In this document: piece by piece, positions 26,779-33,374 of the stretch
Layout of the letters: the number at the start of each line of letters is the position of its first letter
Position numbering within the stretch: position 1 is the stretch's first letter
DNA from: Actinomycetota bacterium
Lineage (GTDB): Bacteria; Actinomycetota; Actinomycetes; Actinomycetales; Microbacteriaceae
Assembly: GCA_013297625.1 (NCBI GenBank)
Contig: JAAFHT010000017.1
Coordinates: forward strand, 1-33,374
Direction: 5' to 3'
Length of the DNA: 33,374 bases
Notes under the pieces: generated by a model
What the model was told of the DNA's origin: nothing
The model's input: the letters and a program-made list of their open reading frames with translations, nothing else
The model's database searches: none
Position numbers and translations under genes: made by a program

Positions 26779-27444
26779 ATGAGCAACCCCATCGACGTGC
26801 AGATTTGGTCCGACGTGCAGTGCCCGTGGTGCTACATCGGCAAGCGTAAGTTCGAGGCCGCCGTCGAGCAGTTCGAGGGCGAGGTGCGCGTGACCTACCG
26901 GAGCTTCGAGCTCGCTCCCGATACCCCGGTCGACTTCGAGGGCTCACCTGTCGACTACTTGAGCCAGCGCAAGGGCATCAGCCCCGAGCAGGCGCAGATG
27001 ATGGTCGACCGGGTGAGCGGCATTGCTGAGAGCGTCGGTCTCGAGTATCACTATGACCGCATCCACCAGACGAACACGGTGCTCGCGCACGAGCTGCTGC
27101 ACTTCGCGAAGGCCCATGGCAAGCAGGTCGAGCTGAAAGAGCGCCTCCTTCGCGCGTACTTCACAGAGGGGGGCCACATCGGTCGCGCCGATGACCTCGC
27201 CGGCTTCGCTGCCGAGGTGGGCCTCGACCGCGGGGCGGCAGCAACCGCTCTCGCCGAGCACACCTACCTGCCCGACGTGAAGGCTGACATGGCGCAAGCG
27301 GTCGCGTACGGCATCCAGGGCGTGCCGTTCTTCGTCATCGACGACCGCTACGGCATCTCCGGCGCACAAGAGACGGTGACCTTTGTGGCCGCTCTGCAGC
27401 AAGCCGCGGCCGAGCGCGAGACGGCTCCGGCCGACGCCTCATGA
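26779..27444 (+). CDS. DsbA-family oxidoreductase (FrnE-like)
   Basis: A 221-aa thioredoxin-fold protein of the FrnE/2-hydroxychromene-2-carboxylate-isomerase-like group. The redox motif CPWC (Cys15-Cys18) follows VQIWSDVQ, and an all-helical insertion spans about 55-150. The cis-Pro region GIQGVPFFVIDDRYGISGAQ (about 178-197) completes the active site. No signal peptide is present, so it acts in the cytoplasm, probably as a thiol-disulfide oxidoreductase or isomerase; relatives contribute to oxidative-stress tolerance. The start ATG (26779) lacks a strong Shine-Dalgarno. Its last codon overlaps the start of a small Cys-containing ORF (ATGA at 27441). Confidence 0.93.
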   Translation: MSNPIDVQIWSDVQCPWCYIGKRKFEAAVEQFEGEVRVTYRSFELAPDTPVDFEGSPVDYLSQRKGISPEQAQMMVDRVSGIAESVGLEYHYDRIHQTNTVLAHELLHFAKAHGKQVELKERLLRAYFTEGGHIGRADDLAGFAAEVGLDRGAAATALAEHTYLPDVKADMAQAVAYGIQGVPFFVIDDRYGISGAQETVTFVAALQQAAAERETAPADAS

Positions 27445-27563
27445 CGACGGATGCGGCACCGAAGCCCTTCGCCATGCTCGGCGACCCCGCCGCCGAGGCC
27501 TGTGAGGGCGACGCCTGTCTGATCCCCGCTGTCGCAGCCGTGCCATCCGACGTCGCGCAGTAG
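27441..27563 (+). CDS. 40-aa Cys-pair mini-protein overlapping the DsbA gene
   Basis: The ORF starts at the ATG that overlaps the dsbA stop (ATGA) and ends with TAG at 27561-27563. It encodes 40 residues: MTTDAAPKPFAMLGDPAAEA, then CEGDACLIP, then an Ala/Val-rich tail. A Cys-x4-Cys pair with acidic and glycine residues between, followed by IP, is unlikely to be chance. The overlap is the same translational-coupling arrangement used by the confirmed operons here. I do not recognise a named family. Given its neighbour, it might be a redox partner or client of the DsbA-like protein. Too short for most gene callers, so it may be unannotated. Confidence 0.55.
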   Translation: MTTDAAPKPFAMLGDPAAEACEGDACLIPAVAAVPSDVAQ

Positions 27564-27597
27564 CCCGTTGCTATTCCGTCGGCCTCGCGAGCCGACG

Positions 27598-27603
27598 TAC
27601 ACT
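27598..27603 (+). promoter_or_regulatory. -10 box before the lipoprotein gene
   Basis: TACACT at 27598-27603 ends 6 nt before the ATG at 27610, the leaderless spacing. It supports the start at 27610 over an in-frame start 42 nt upstream. Confidence 0.45.
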
Positions 27604-27609
27604 CACGTC

Positions 27610-28233
27610 ATGACCGGAACGACCTCGACGCGCAGCTCGCTCGCCGCCGGCCTCAGCGTGACGCTGTGCGCGGTGCTCGTCGCAATCACCGCTTGTAGTT
27701 CTCCCGCCAGTGACGGCACCTCGATGCCGGTGCCCGACCCGAGTGCTTCGGCGTCTGGAGGGGCTTCCGAGGCCGGTGGCGAGTCGACGCCCGACGAGCC
27801 GATCGGCTGGCTCATCGAAGGCCAGACGACGTTTGTCACCGCGTCGGCCCGCATCTGTGCCGACGACGACCTCTTGTTCGAAGACTCGGAGTTCCCGTCG
27901 ATCTTGCTGGAAGCGAATGGTGGGCCGCCGGACGACTGGGATGGCGTGAGCACCTACGAGATCGACGACGACAGCATCACGCTCGATTTTGGTGAGGGCC
28001 AGTGGTACGCCGACCGCTTTGACGGCAGCAACGGCAAGGGCGATTCGTGGCAAACCCCCAACGGCGAACTCACGGTGACGCGCGACAGCAATGGCGTGGT
28101 GACGGGAGGGTCGGGCACGGGCCTCGGCGACGTGATTTACGCCAACGGTGATGGTGGTCGGTTCGACGACACCGTGACGTTCACGGTGACGGTCATGGAG
28201 CAACCTGCCTGGTGCTTGATCCCGATCGACTGA
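27610..28233 (+). CDS. Putative lipoprotein, unknown function
   Basis: A 207-aa secreted protein. A signal peptide with an Arg-containing n-region and hydrophobic core (about 9-25, SSLAAGLSVTLCAVLVAI) ends in the lipobox ITAC, making Cys29 the lipidation site. A Ser/Ala/Gly/Pro-rich linker (30-65) follows. The mature domain (70-207) is acidic, beta-rich in appearance and contains three further cysteines, two of them at about 85 and near the C-terminus (QPAWCLIPID), which could pair. No recognised domain. It is most likely an extracytoplasmic surface lipoprotein. The neighbouring cytoplasmic DsbA-like gene gives no clear functional link. Confidence 0.8.
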   Translation: MTGTTSTRSSLAAGLSVTLCAVLVAITACSSPASDGTSMPVPDPSASASGGASEAGGESTPDEPIGWLIEGQTTFVTASARICADDDLLFEDSEFPSILLEANGGPPDDWDGVSTYEIDDDSITLDFGEGQWYADRFDGSNGKGDSWQTPNGELTVTRDSNGVVTGGSGTGLGDVIYANGDGGRFDDTVTFTVTVMEQPAWCLIPID

Positions 28234-28252
28234 CGACGCGCACCAGCCGGGA

Positions 28253-28735
28253 CTAGCGAGGCGCGAGCGGCTCGCTGATGTCGGCGACCGTCGCGTCGAG
28301 CGCGGCGAGCAGGTCGTCAGCCTCGACGAAGAGTGAGTAGCCGTGCTCGCCCGCGCCCATCGAGACGCGGCGACCGACCATGCCCGCGTCGGCAAAGACG
28401 GGCCACGCGGTCGTTGAGCCGAGCGGTGTGATGGTGCCGCGCTCGAATCCCGTCGCCTCGAGAGCAAGCTCGGGGGCCGGTAGCTGCAACTTGTTCACGC
28501 CGACGAGCGCGCGCAGCTTCGGCCACGAGATCTGCCGGTCGCCCGGGATGAGCGCGAACAGGAACGTGTCGTCGCTGCGCTTCACGACGAGAGATTTCAC
28601 GATGTCGGCCGGGGTGATGCCGAGAATCTCGGCGGCCTCCTCGAGCGACGAGGCCCGCATCCGTTCGATGAATTCGACCGTCAATCCTAGTGCGGCGGCG
28701 TCGGCCGCTACGCGCTCGCGTCCACCCTGCGTCAT
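28253..28735 (-). CDS. YbaK/EbsC-family aminoacyl-tRNA deacylase
   Basis: A 160-aa single-domain protein of the YbaK/ProX superfamily, which hydrolyses mischarged aminoacyl-tRNAs such as Cys-tRNA-Pro or Ala-tRNA-Pro in trans. The family features visible are SSLEEAAEILGITPADIVKSLVVK (catalytic Lys within the IVKSLVVK strand), FLFALIPGDRQISWPKLRALVG, the GxxxGxxTP-like GFERGTITPLG, and MGAGEHGYSLFVEADDLL near the C-terminus. Length and order match. Substrate specificity among YbaK subgroups is not readable here. The ATG at 28735 has GGAGG and GCAGGA upstream. It is divergent from the oxidoreductase gene at 28767 (31-bp gap). Confidence 0.88.
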   Translation of the reverse strand: MTQGGRERVAADAAALGLTVEFIERMRASSLEEAAEILGITPADIVKSLVVKRSDDTFLFALIPGDRQISWPKLRALVGVNKLQLPAPELALEATGFERGTITPLGSTTAWPVFADAGMVGRRVSMGAGEHGYSLFVEADDLLAALDATVADISEPLAPR

Positions 28736-28754
28736 TCCTGCATCCTCCGCGTTC

Positions 28755-28760
28755 TAGGCT
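28755..28760 (+). promoter_or_regulatory. -10 box before the Gfo/Idh/MocA gene
   Basis: TAGGCT at 28755-28760 ends 6 nt before the ATG at 28767 in the 31-bp divergent gap. The spacing suggests a leaderless mRNA; no Shine-Dalgarno precedes the ATG. Confidence 0.45.
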
Positions 28761-28766
28761 GAGCCC

Positions 28767-29813
28767 ATGAGCAACGGCGCACCCTTGCGGGCAGGCATCA
28801 TCGGCTTCGGACTCGCGGGTCGAGTCTTTCACGCACCTTTCTTGGCCACGAATCCGGCGTTCACGATCGCCGCGATTGCCACGAGCGACGCCGACCGTGC
28901 CGCGCAAGCGTCGGCCGCACATCCCGATGCCACGATCATGACGACGGATGCCCTTCTCGCGCAGGCCGCCAACCTCGACCTCGTCGTGCTCGCCTCGCCG
29001 CCGCACGTTCACCGCGAGCAGGCTGTGGCGGCACTCGAGGCCGGCGCTGCCGTCGTGATTGACAAGCCCTTTGTGCCGACCGTTGCCGACGCCGAAGCGA
29101 TCATCACTGCTGCCGAGAAGGCGGGTCGCCCGCTCACGGTGTTTCAGAACCGTCGGTGGGATGGCGACTTTCGCACTGTCAAGAAACTGGTTAACGGCGG
29201 CGCTCTCGGCACGGTGCACCGCTTCGAGTCGACGTTTGAGCGATTCGGCGCCCCCAAGCGCGACCAATGGCAGGGGCAGATCAGCGCTGCGCAGGGCGGC
29301 GGCATTCTCTTCGACCTGGGCAGCCACCTCATCGACCAGGCGCTTGCGCTCTTCGGCCCCGCAACCCTTGAGGTCGCCGAGCTGCGCGCCGTGCGCGAGG
29401 GCCTCGGTAGCGAAGACGACGCGTTTGTGTCGCTGCGGCACGACAGTGGAGTGCGCAGCCACCTCACGATGAGTCGCGTCGCGGCACAGAGTGGGCCTCG
29501 ATTCCGCGTACTCGGTGACGAGAGCGGCTACAGCGTTTACGGCCTCGACGGGCAAGAGCCCGACCTCAAGGTCGGTCGCTGGCCCGGACGCGAGGGCTAC
29601 GGCGAGACGCCGAAGGCCGAGTGGGGGCTGCTCGGAGTCGACAACGGCGAACAACCGCTCGTGCCCGTACCCACCGAGGCGGGCGGCTATCCCGACTTCT
29701 ACGAGCAGGTCGCGGCGAGCATCCGCGACGGTGCTCCGGTGCCGGTGGATGCTCGCCACGCCCTCGAGACCGTGCGCATCATCGAGCAGGCCCACGCCCT
29801 CAGCACGCGCTGA
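28767..29813 (+). CDS. Gfo/Idh/MocA-family oxidoreductase
   Basis: A 348-aa NAD(P)-dependent oxidoreductase. The Rossmann domain starts LRAGIIGFGLAGRVFHAPFL (7-26) with the GxGxxG loop. LVVLASPPHVHREQAVAAL and the EKP-type motif VVIDKPFVPT (about 96-105, Asp in place of Glu) follow. The C-terminal domain has FQNRRWDGDF, GGGILFDLGSHLIDQALALFG (conserved HxxD) and the closing ADxxxE-like helices. The family acts on sugars, inositols and related alcohols. This branch resembles the YdgJ/YvaA-like scyllo-inositol or galactose dehydrogenase group, but the substrate is not deducible. No sugar transport or catabolic genes are adjacent. Confidence 0.92.
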   Translation: MSNGAPLRAGIIGFGLAGRVFHAPFLATNPAFTIAAIATSDADRAAQASAAHPDATIMTTDALLAQAANLDLVVLASPPHVHREQAVAALEAGAAVVIDKPFVPTVADAEAIITAAEKAGRPLTVFQNRRWDGDFRTVKKLVNGGALGTVHRFESTFERFGAPKRDQWQGQISAAQGGGILFDLGSHLIDQALALFGPATLEVAELRAVREGLGSEDDAFVSLRHDSGVRSHLTMSRVAAQSGPRFRVLGDESGYSVYGLDGQEPDLKVGRWPGREGYGETPKAEWGLLGVDNGEQPLVPVPTEAGGYPDFYEQVAASIRDGAPVPVDARHALETVRIIEQAHALSTR

Positions 29814-29850
29814 CACGGTACCCAGCACGACCTAGGAGACTAGAGGCACC

Positions 29851-31017
29851 ATGTCGACCGCCACCCTTCCCGCAGCGCCACAGGCCGCGCCGCTCAGCAT
29901 CGGCCCGATTCCGCTGATCGTGCCTGTTGTGCTTGCGCCCATGGCGGGCATCACGAACACGGCGTTCCGGAGGTTGTGCCGCGAATACGGCGCAGGGCTC
30001 TACGTGAGCGAGATGATCACGAGCCGCGCGCTCGTCGAGCGCACTCCCGAAAGCCTTCGCCTCATTACGCACCATGAGAGCGAGACGGTGCGCAGCATCC
30101 AGCTGTACAGCGTCGACCCGACGACAGCGGGCGAGGCGGCAGCGTTTCTCGCGGGCGAGGGTCTCGCCGACCACATCGACATGAATTTCGGATGCCCTGT
30201 TCCCAAAGTGACCAAGAAGGGCGGGGGAGCCGCCCTACCGTGGAAGCTCGAGCACTTCCGCCGCGTCGTCGAAGCGACCGTGAAGGCCGCGGGCGACATC
30301 CCCGTGACCGTCAAGATGCGCAAGGGCATCGATGCGGATCACTTGACCTACCTCGAGGCCGGCAAAGCCGCCGAGGGCGCGGGAGTCGCGGCGGTCGCCC
30401 TGCACGCGCGCACGGCCGCGGACTTCTACAGCGGCAACGCCGACTGGGACGCGATCGGAAAGCTGAAGGAGTCGATCTCGAGCATTCCGGTGCTTGGTAA
30501 CGGCGATATCTGGTCGGCGGAAGATGCCTTGCGCATGGTCGAGCAGTCGGGCTGCGACGGCATCGTGGTCGGGCGCGGATGCTTGGGTCGCCCCTGGCTC
30601 TTCGGTGACCTATCGGCCGCCTTCACCGAGCGCCACGTTCGCATTCAGCCGGGCCTCGGCGAGGTCGCCGACGCCTTCCGCCGGCACGCCGAATTGCTCG
30701 TCGAGTTCTTTGACGACGAGGCCAAGGCCTGCCGTGACATTCGCAAGCACGTTGCCTGGTACTTCAAGGGCTACGCGGTCGGTGGCGAGCTGCGGGCGCG
30801 CCTCGCGGCCGTCGAAAGCCTGCAGCACATGGATGATCTGCTCGGCGAACTCGACCGTGACGCTCCCTACCCGGGTGAGGCCGCCGAAGGTCAGCGCGGT
30901 CGGGCGGGTACCCCCAAGAAACCCTCGCTGCCGGATCGCTGGCTCGAGAGCCGCGAACTCACGGGCGCGAGCCGTGCCGAAGTCACGGCAGCCGAACTGC
31001 ACCACTCGGGCGGGTAG
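29851..31017 (+). CDS. dusB: tRNA-dihydrouridine synthase (DusB type)
   Basis: An FMN enzyme reducing uridines to dihydrouridine in the tRNA D-loop. The 388-aa product has LAPMAGITNTAFRRLCREYGAGLYVSEMITSRAL (28-61), IDMNFGCPVPKVTKKGGGAAL with the catalytic Cys115, VTVKMRKGID, and VALHARTAADFYSGNADWDAI. FMN-phosphate-binding VLGNGDIWSAEDAL and GIVVGRGCLGRPWLF follow. The C-terminal helical tRNA-binding domain ends in a long actinobacterial tail with PSLPDRWLESRELTG. ATG at 29851 with AGAGG at about 29842-29846. dgt follows after 3 nt; dusB-dgt-dnaG is a conserved actinobacterial order. Confidence 0.95.
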   Translation: MSTATLPAAPQAAPLSIGPIPLIVPVVLAPMAGITNTAFRRLCREYGAGLYVSEMITSRALVERTPESLRLITHHESETVRSIQLYSVDPTTAGEAAAFLAGEGLADHIDMNFGCPVPKVTKKGGGAALPWKLEHFRRVVEATVKAAGDIPVTVKMRKGIDADHLTYLEAGKAAEGAGVAAVALHARTAADFYSGNADWDAIGKLKESISSIPVLGNGDIWSAEDALRMVEQSGCDGIVVGRGCLGRPWLFGDLSAAFTERHVRIQPGLGEVADAFRRHAELLVEFFDDEAKACRDIRKHVAWYFKGYAVGGELRARLAAVESLQHMDDLLGELDRDAPYPGEAAEGQRGRAGTPKKPSLPDRWLESRELTGASRAEVTAAELHHSGG

Positions 31018-31020
31018 CGC

Positions 31021-32274
31021 GTGCACGATGACTTCACGCCCGGCTACGCGCCGGCCGACGCCGAGCGCTGGTTGCCCGAAGAACACAGCAGCCGACGCAG
31101 CGACTTCGCGCGCGACCGCGGCCGCCTTTTGCACTCGAGCGCGCTGCGCCGCCTCGCCGCCAAGACTCAAGTACTGAGTCCCACCGCGGGGCTCGATTTC
31201 GCGCGCAACCGCCTCACCCACTCGCTCGAAGTGGCCCAGGTCGGACGTGAGCTCGCCACGAGCTTGGGGCTCGACCCTGACGTCGTCGACACGGCGTGCC
31301 TCGCGCACGACCTCGGGCATCCGCCCTTCGGTCACAATGGCGAACGCGCGCTCAATGACTGGGCGGCCGACATCGGCGGCTTTGAAGGCAACGCGCAAAC
31401 CCTTCGCCTGCTGACCCGCATTGAACCTAAGGTTTTCGGCCCCGACGGGCGCAGCTACGGTCTCAACCTCACGCGCGCGAGCCTCGACGCGAGCACCAAG
31501 TACCCCTGGCCACAGTCGCAAGGCATCCCCGACCCCAGCGGGCGCAGCAAGTTTGGCTTCTACGACGACGACGCGGCTGCCTTCGAGTGGATGCGCGCTG
31601 GCTCACCCGCGCGCGTGCGCTGCATCGAGGCGCAGGTCATGGACTTGAGCGATGACATCGCCTATAGCGTCCACGACTTCGAAGACGCCATCGTCAACGG
31701 CTACCTCGACGTGCCGGCTCTGGGGGAGCGTGTTGACCACGACGCTCTCGTCGACTCGATGTTCGAGTGGATCGGCGGCGAGATCAGCCACGACGAGCTC
31801 ATCGCGGCTTTCGACCGACTGGATCACCTCGACGCCTGGATCGACTCGTGGGATGGTTCGCGGCACGACCTCGCACGGCTCAAGAACCTCACGAGCCAGC
31901 TGATCGGGCGGTTCGCGCATGAGGCCGTACATGCGACGCGCGCGGTGCATCCACAAGCCCTGCTCGCACGATTCGGCGCCGATGTCGTGGTTCCGCTCGA
32001 GACGCAAGCCGAGATCGCGGTTCTCAAGGGAATCGTCGCGGCCAACGTCATGTCGACCAACGCGCGGCAGCCCATCTACGCGCGCCAACGGGCCGTGCTC
32101 GCCGAGCTTGCGGACGCCCTGTGGCACATCGGTCCGGCGGCCCTCGACCGAGCGTTTGCCGATGACTTCGCCGAGGCGACCGACGACGCGAGCCGTCGAC
32201 GGGTGATTGTCGACCAAGTGGCGTCGCTCACTGATCAGAGCGCGATGGCCTGGCACGAGCGCCTTGTTCCCTAA
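31021..32274 (+). CDS. dgt: Deoxyguanosinetriphosphate triphosphohydrolase-like HD protein
   Basis: Hydrolyses dNTPs (dGTP in the classical enzyme) to nucleoside and triphosphate, helping balance dNTP pools. The 417-aa product has the HD-domain metal ligands His67 (RNRLTHSLEVAQ), His96-Asp97 (CLAHDLGHPPFGHNGE) and a downstream Asp in LSDDIAYSVHDFEDA. The N-terminal FARDRGRLLHSSALRRLAAKTQV is typical of Dgt type 2 proteins. The start is GTG at 31021, 3 nt after dusB. The start and length agree with actinobacterial homologues; the true nucleotide preference of this subgroup is uncertain. It is followed by dnaG, linking dNTP control and replication. Confidence 0.94.
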   Translation: MHDDFTPGYAPADAERWLPEEHSSRRSDFARDRGRLLHSSALRRLAAKTQVLSPTAGLDFARNRLTHSLEVAQVGRELATSLGLDPDVVDTACLAHDLGHPPFGHNGERALNDWAADIGGFEGNAQTLRLLTRIEPKVFGPDGRSYGLNLTRASLDASTKYPWPQSQGIPDPSGRSKFGFYDDDAAAFEWMRAGSPARVRCIEAQVMDLSDDIAYSVHDFEDAIVNGYLDVPALGERVDHDALVDSMFEWIGGEISHDELIAAFDRLDHLDAWIDSWDGSRHDLARLKNLTSQLIGRFAHEAVHATRAVHPQALLARFGADVVVPLETQAEIAVLKGIVAANVMSTNARQPIYARQRAVLAELADALWHIGPAALDRAFADDFAEATDDASRRRVIVDQVASLTDQSAMAWHERLVP

Positions 32275-32312
32275 CGGCGCACTCACGATGATTGGCCCCA
32301 GCGGCCCGGGCC

Positions 32313-32318
32313 TAGAAT
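32313..32318 (+). promoter_or_regulatory. -10 box before dnaG
   Basis: TAGAAT at 32313-32318, seven nt before the GTG at 32326, close to the -10 consensus. A TTGGCC at 32292-32297 is only 15 bp upstream, a short spacer for a -35 box. No Shine-Dalgarno is present, so dnaG probably also has a leaderless transcript. Confidence 0.5.
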
Positions 32319-32325
32319 CGGCGCT

Positions 32326-33374
32326 GTGGCAGGCCTGATTCGACGAAGCGATATCGACGAGGTCAGGTCGCGCACGAATCTGGCCGACATCGTCGGTGAC
32401 TACGTCACGCTCAAGAGCGCGGGCGTCGGCTCGATGAAGGGTCTGTGCCCTTTTCACGACGAGCGCAGCCCGAGTTTTCACGTGCGCCCTCAAGTCGGGT
32501 TTTATCACTGCTTCGGCTGCGGCGAAGGCGGCGATGTCTTCACCTTCTTGCAGAAGATGGACCACGTCACCTTCAGTGAAGCCGTCGAGCGACTCGCTGG
32601 TCGCCTGGCCTACACGCTGCATTACGAAGACGGTGGGCCCGCAGCTGATCAGGGAAATCGCAGTCGACTGCTCGCCGCGAACGCCGCCGCCGAGCAGTTC
32701 TTTCGCGACCAGCTCGGTACTCCCGACGCTGAGCCAGCGCGCCGGTTTCTCGGTGAGCGCGGCTTCGATGCATCGGCCGCCGAGCGTTTCTCGATCGGTT
32801 TTGCGCCCAACTCATACGATGCGCTCGGTGACCACCTGCGAGGGCTGGGCTTCACGGCAGAAGAGCTACTCGCTTCGGGGCTGCAGGGTCAGGGCGATCG
32901 CAAGCCCTACGACCGATTTCGCGGCCGACTGATCTGGCCGATCAAAGACGTCACGGGGCAGACGCTCGGCTTTGGCGCGCGCAAGCTGCTCGAGACCGAC
33001 CAGGGTCCAAAGTACCTCAACACTCCCGAAACACCGGTCTACAGTAAGTCGAAGGTGCTCTACGGGCTCGATCTCGCCAAGCGCGACATCGCCCGCGGCA
33101 AGCAAGTCGTCGTCGTCGAGGGCTACACCGACGTCATGGCGTGTCACCTCGCGGGCATCACGACGGCGGTGGCCACGTGTGGCACGGCCTTCGGTAGTGA
33201 CCACATCACGATCATCCGGCGAGTTTTGGGTGACGTCGACAATCGCGACTCGCACGGTCTGGGCGAGGTGATCTTCACGTTCGACCCCGACGAAGCCGGG
33301 CAGAAGGCCGCGAGTCGCGCCTTCGCCGATGAGCAGCGCTTCGCGGCGCAGACCTATGTCGCCGTCGCGCCCGA
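32326..33374 (+). CDS. dnaG: DNA primase DnaG, 5' part (truncated by window end)
   Basis: Synthesises RNA primers for replication with DnaB. 349 codons are visible. The N-terminal CHC2 zinc-binding domain has Cys41-Pro-Phe-His44 and Cys62-Phe-Gly-Cys65 (CPFHDERSPSFHV ... HCFGCGEGGD). The catalytic N-subdomain contains RFRGRLIWPIKDVTGQTLGFGARKL and GPKYLNTPETPVYSKSKVLYGLD. The Toprim domain has VVVVEGYTDVMACHLAG with the catalytic Glu, followed by FTFDPDEAGQKAA with the metal-binding Asp residues. The C-terminal helicase-binding domain is outside the window. The ORF starts at GTG 32326 (MAGLIRRSDIDEVRSRTNLADIVGDYV). A TAGAAT box lies 7 nt upstream. Confidence 0.97.
   Translation, partial: MAGLIRRSDIDEVRSRTNLADIVGDYVTLKSAGVGSMKGLCPFHDERSPSFHVRPQVGFYHCFGCGEGGDVFTFLQKMDHVTFSEAVERLAGRLAYTLHYEDGGPAADQGNRSRLLAANAAAEQFFRDQLGTPDAEPARRFLGERGFDASAAERFSIGFAPNSYDALGDHLRGLGFTAEELLASGLQGQGDRKPYDRFRGRLIWPIKDVTGQTLGFGARKLLETDQGPKYLNTPETPVYSKSKVLYGLDLAKRDIARGKQVVVVEGYTDVMACHLAGITTAVATCGTAFGSDHITIIRRVLGDVDNRDSHGLGEVIFTFDPDEAGQKAASRAFADEQRFAAQTYVAVAP

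Noticed and set aside
28317-29828. Long antisense frame over the oxidoreductase and YbaK genes (503 codons)
   Set aside because: It crosses two real genes of opposite direction, reads the YbaK gene out of frame, and has no motif.
32294-32312. GGCCC/GGGCC hairpin after dgt
   Set aside because: A short stem overlapping the dnaG promoter and no T-run; not supported as a terminator.

Overview
The window is a gene-dense, high-GC (roughly two-thirds G+C by eye), almost gap-free stretch of an actinobacterial chromosome. The order hrcA-dnaJ2-rsmE-HIT-phoH-ybeY-CBS/CorC-era, then leuA, recO-uppS, glyS, dusB-dgt-dnaG, together with a type-2 LeuA and a DnaJ2-type chaperone, is what I would expect from the family Microbacteriaceae. 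I cannot place the genus. No mobile element, phage, CRISPR, rRNA or tRNA gene was recognised. The region is essentially core genome, and I found no convincing undescribed multi-gene system.

Layout: 1-208 is the 5' end of a ketopantoate-reductase-like gene, divergent from truB. 1176-2282 holds two unknown membrane proteins, the second AT-richer than its surroundings. 2279-4214 carries a HAD phosphatase and hemW. 4221-5043 (minus strand) has two tandem DUF4870 membrane proteins separated by a terminator-like hairpin. 5155-12195 is one long co-directional block from a CIRCE-controlled hrcA through era. 12215-14139 (minus) is a NarL/DesK-type two-component pair. 14277-16163 is leuA with a leucine-codon leader peptide and an attenuator-like RNA fold. 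16167-17767 (minus) holds an NAD(P)-binding epimerase-like protein and a UPF0126/TRIC-like membrane protein. 17858-23614 is an NAD de novo synthesis operon: Nudix regulator NrtR, nadA, nadB, nadC and a cysteine desulfurase likely serving the NadA Fe-S cluster. 23632-26742 is recO-uppS followed by glyS. 26779-28735 holds a FrnE-type DsbA with an overlapping 40-aa Cys-containing mini-ORF, a lipoprotein and a YbaK deacylase. 28755-33374 holds a Gfo/Idh/MocA oxidoreductase, dusB, dgt and the 5' part of dnaG.

Points that stand out: (i) hrcA and dnaJ are joined by what looks like a deletion, or an assembly collapse, that removes the HrcA C-terminus and the DnaJ N-terminus and leaves the HPD-bearing J-domain out of frame; (ii) a complete leuA leader peptide with an 11-bp perfect inverted repeat and a competing hairpin; (iii) many genes start 6-7 nt after a TANNNT box, implying leaderless transcripts; (iv) GGATGC is over-represented and GGACGC under-represented across the window; (v) a CIRCE-like operator lies at the hrcA promoter. 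All counts were done by hand.
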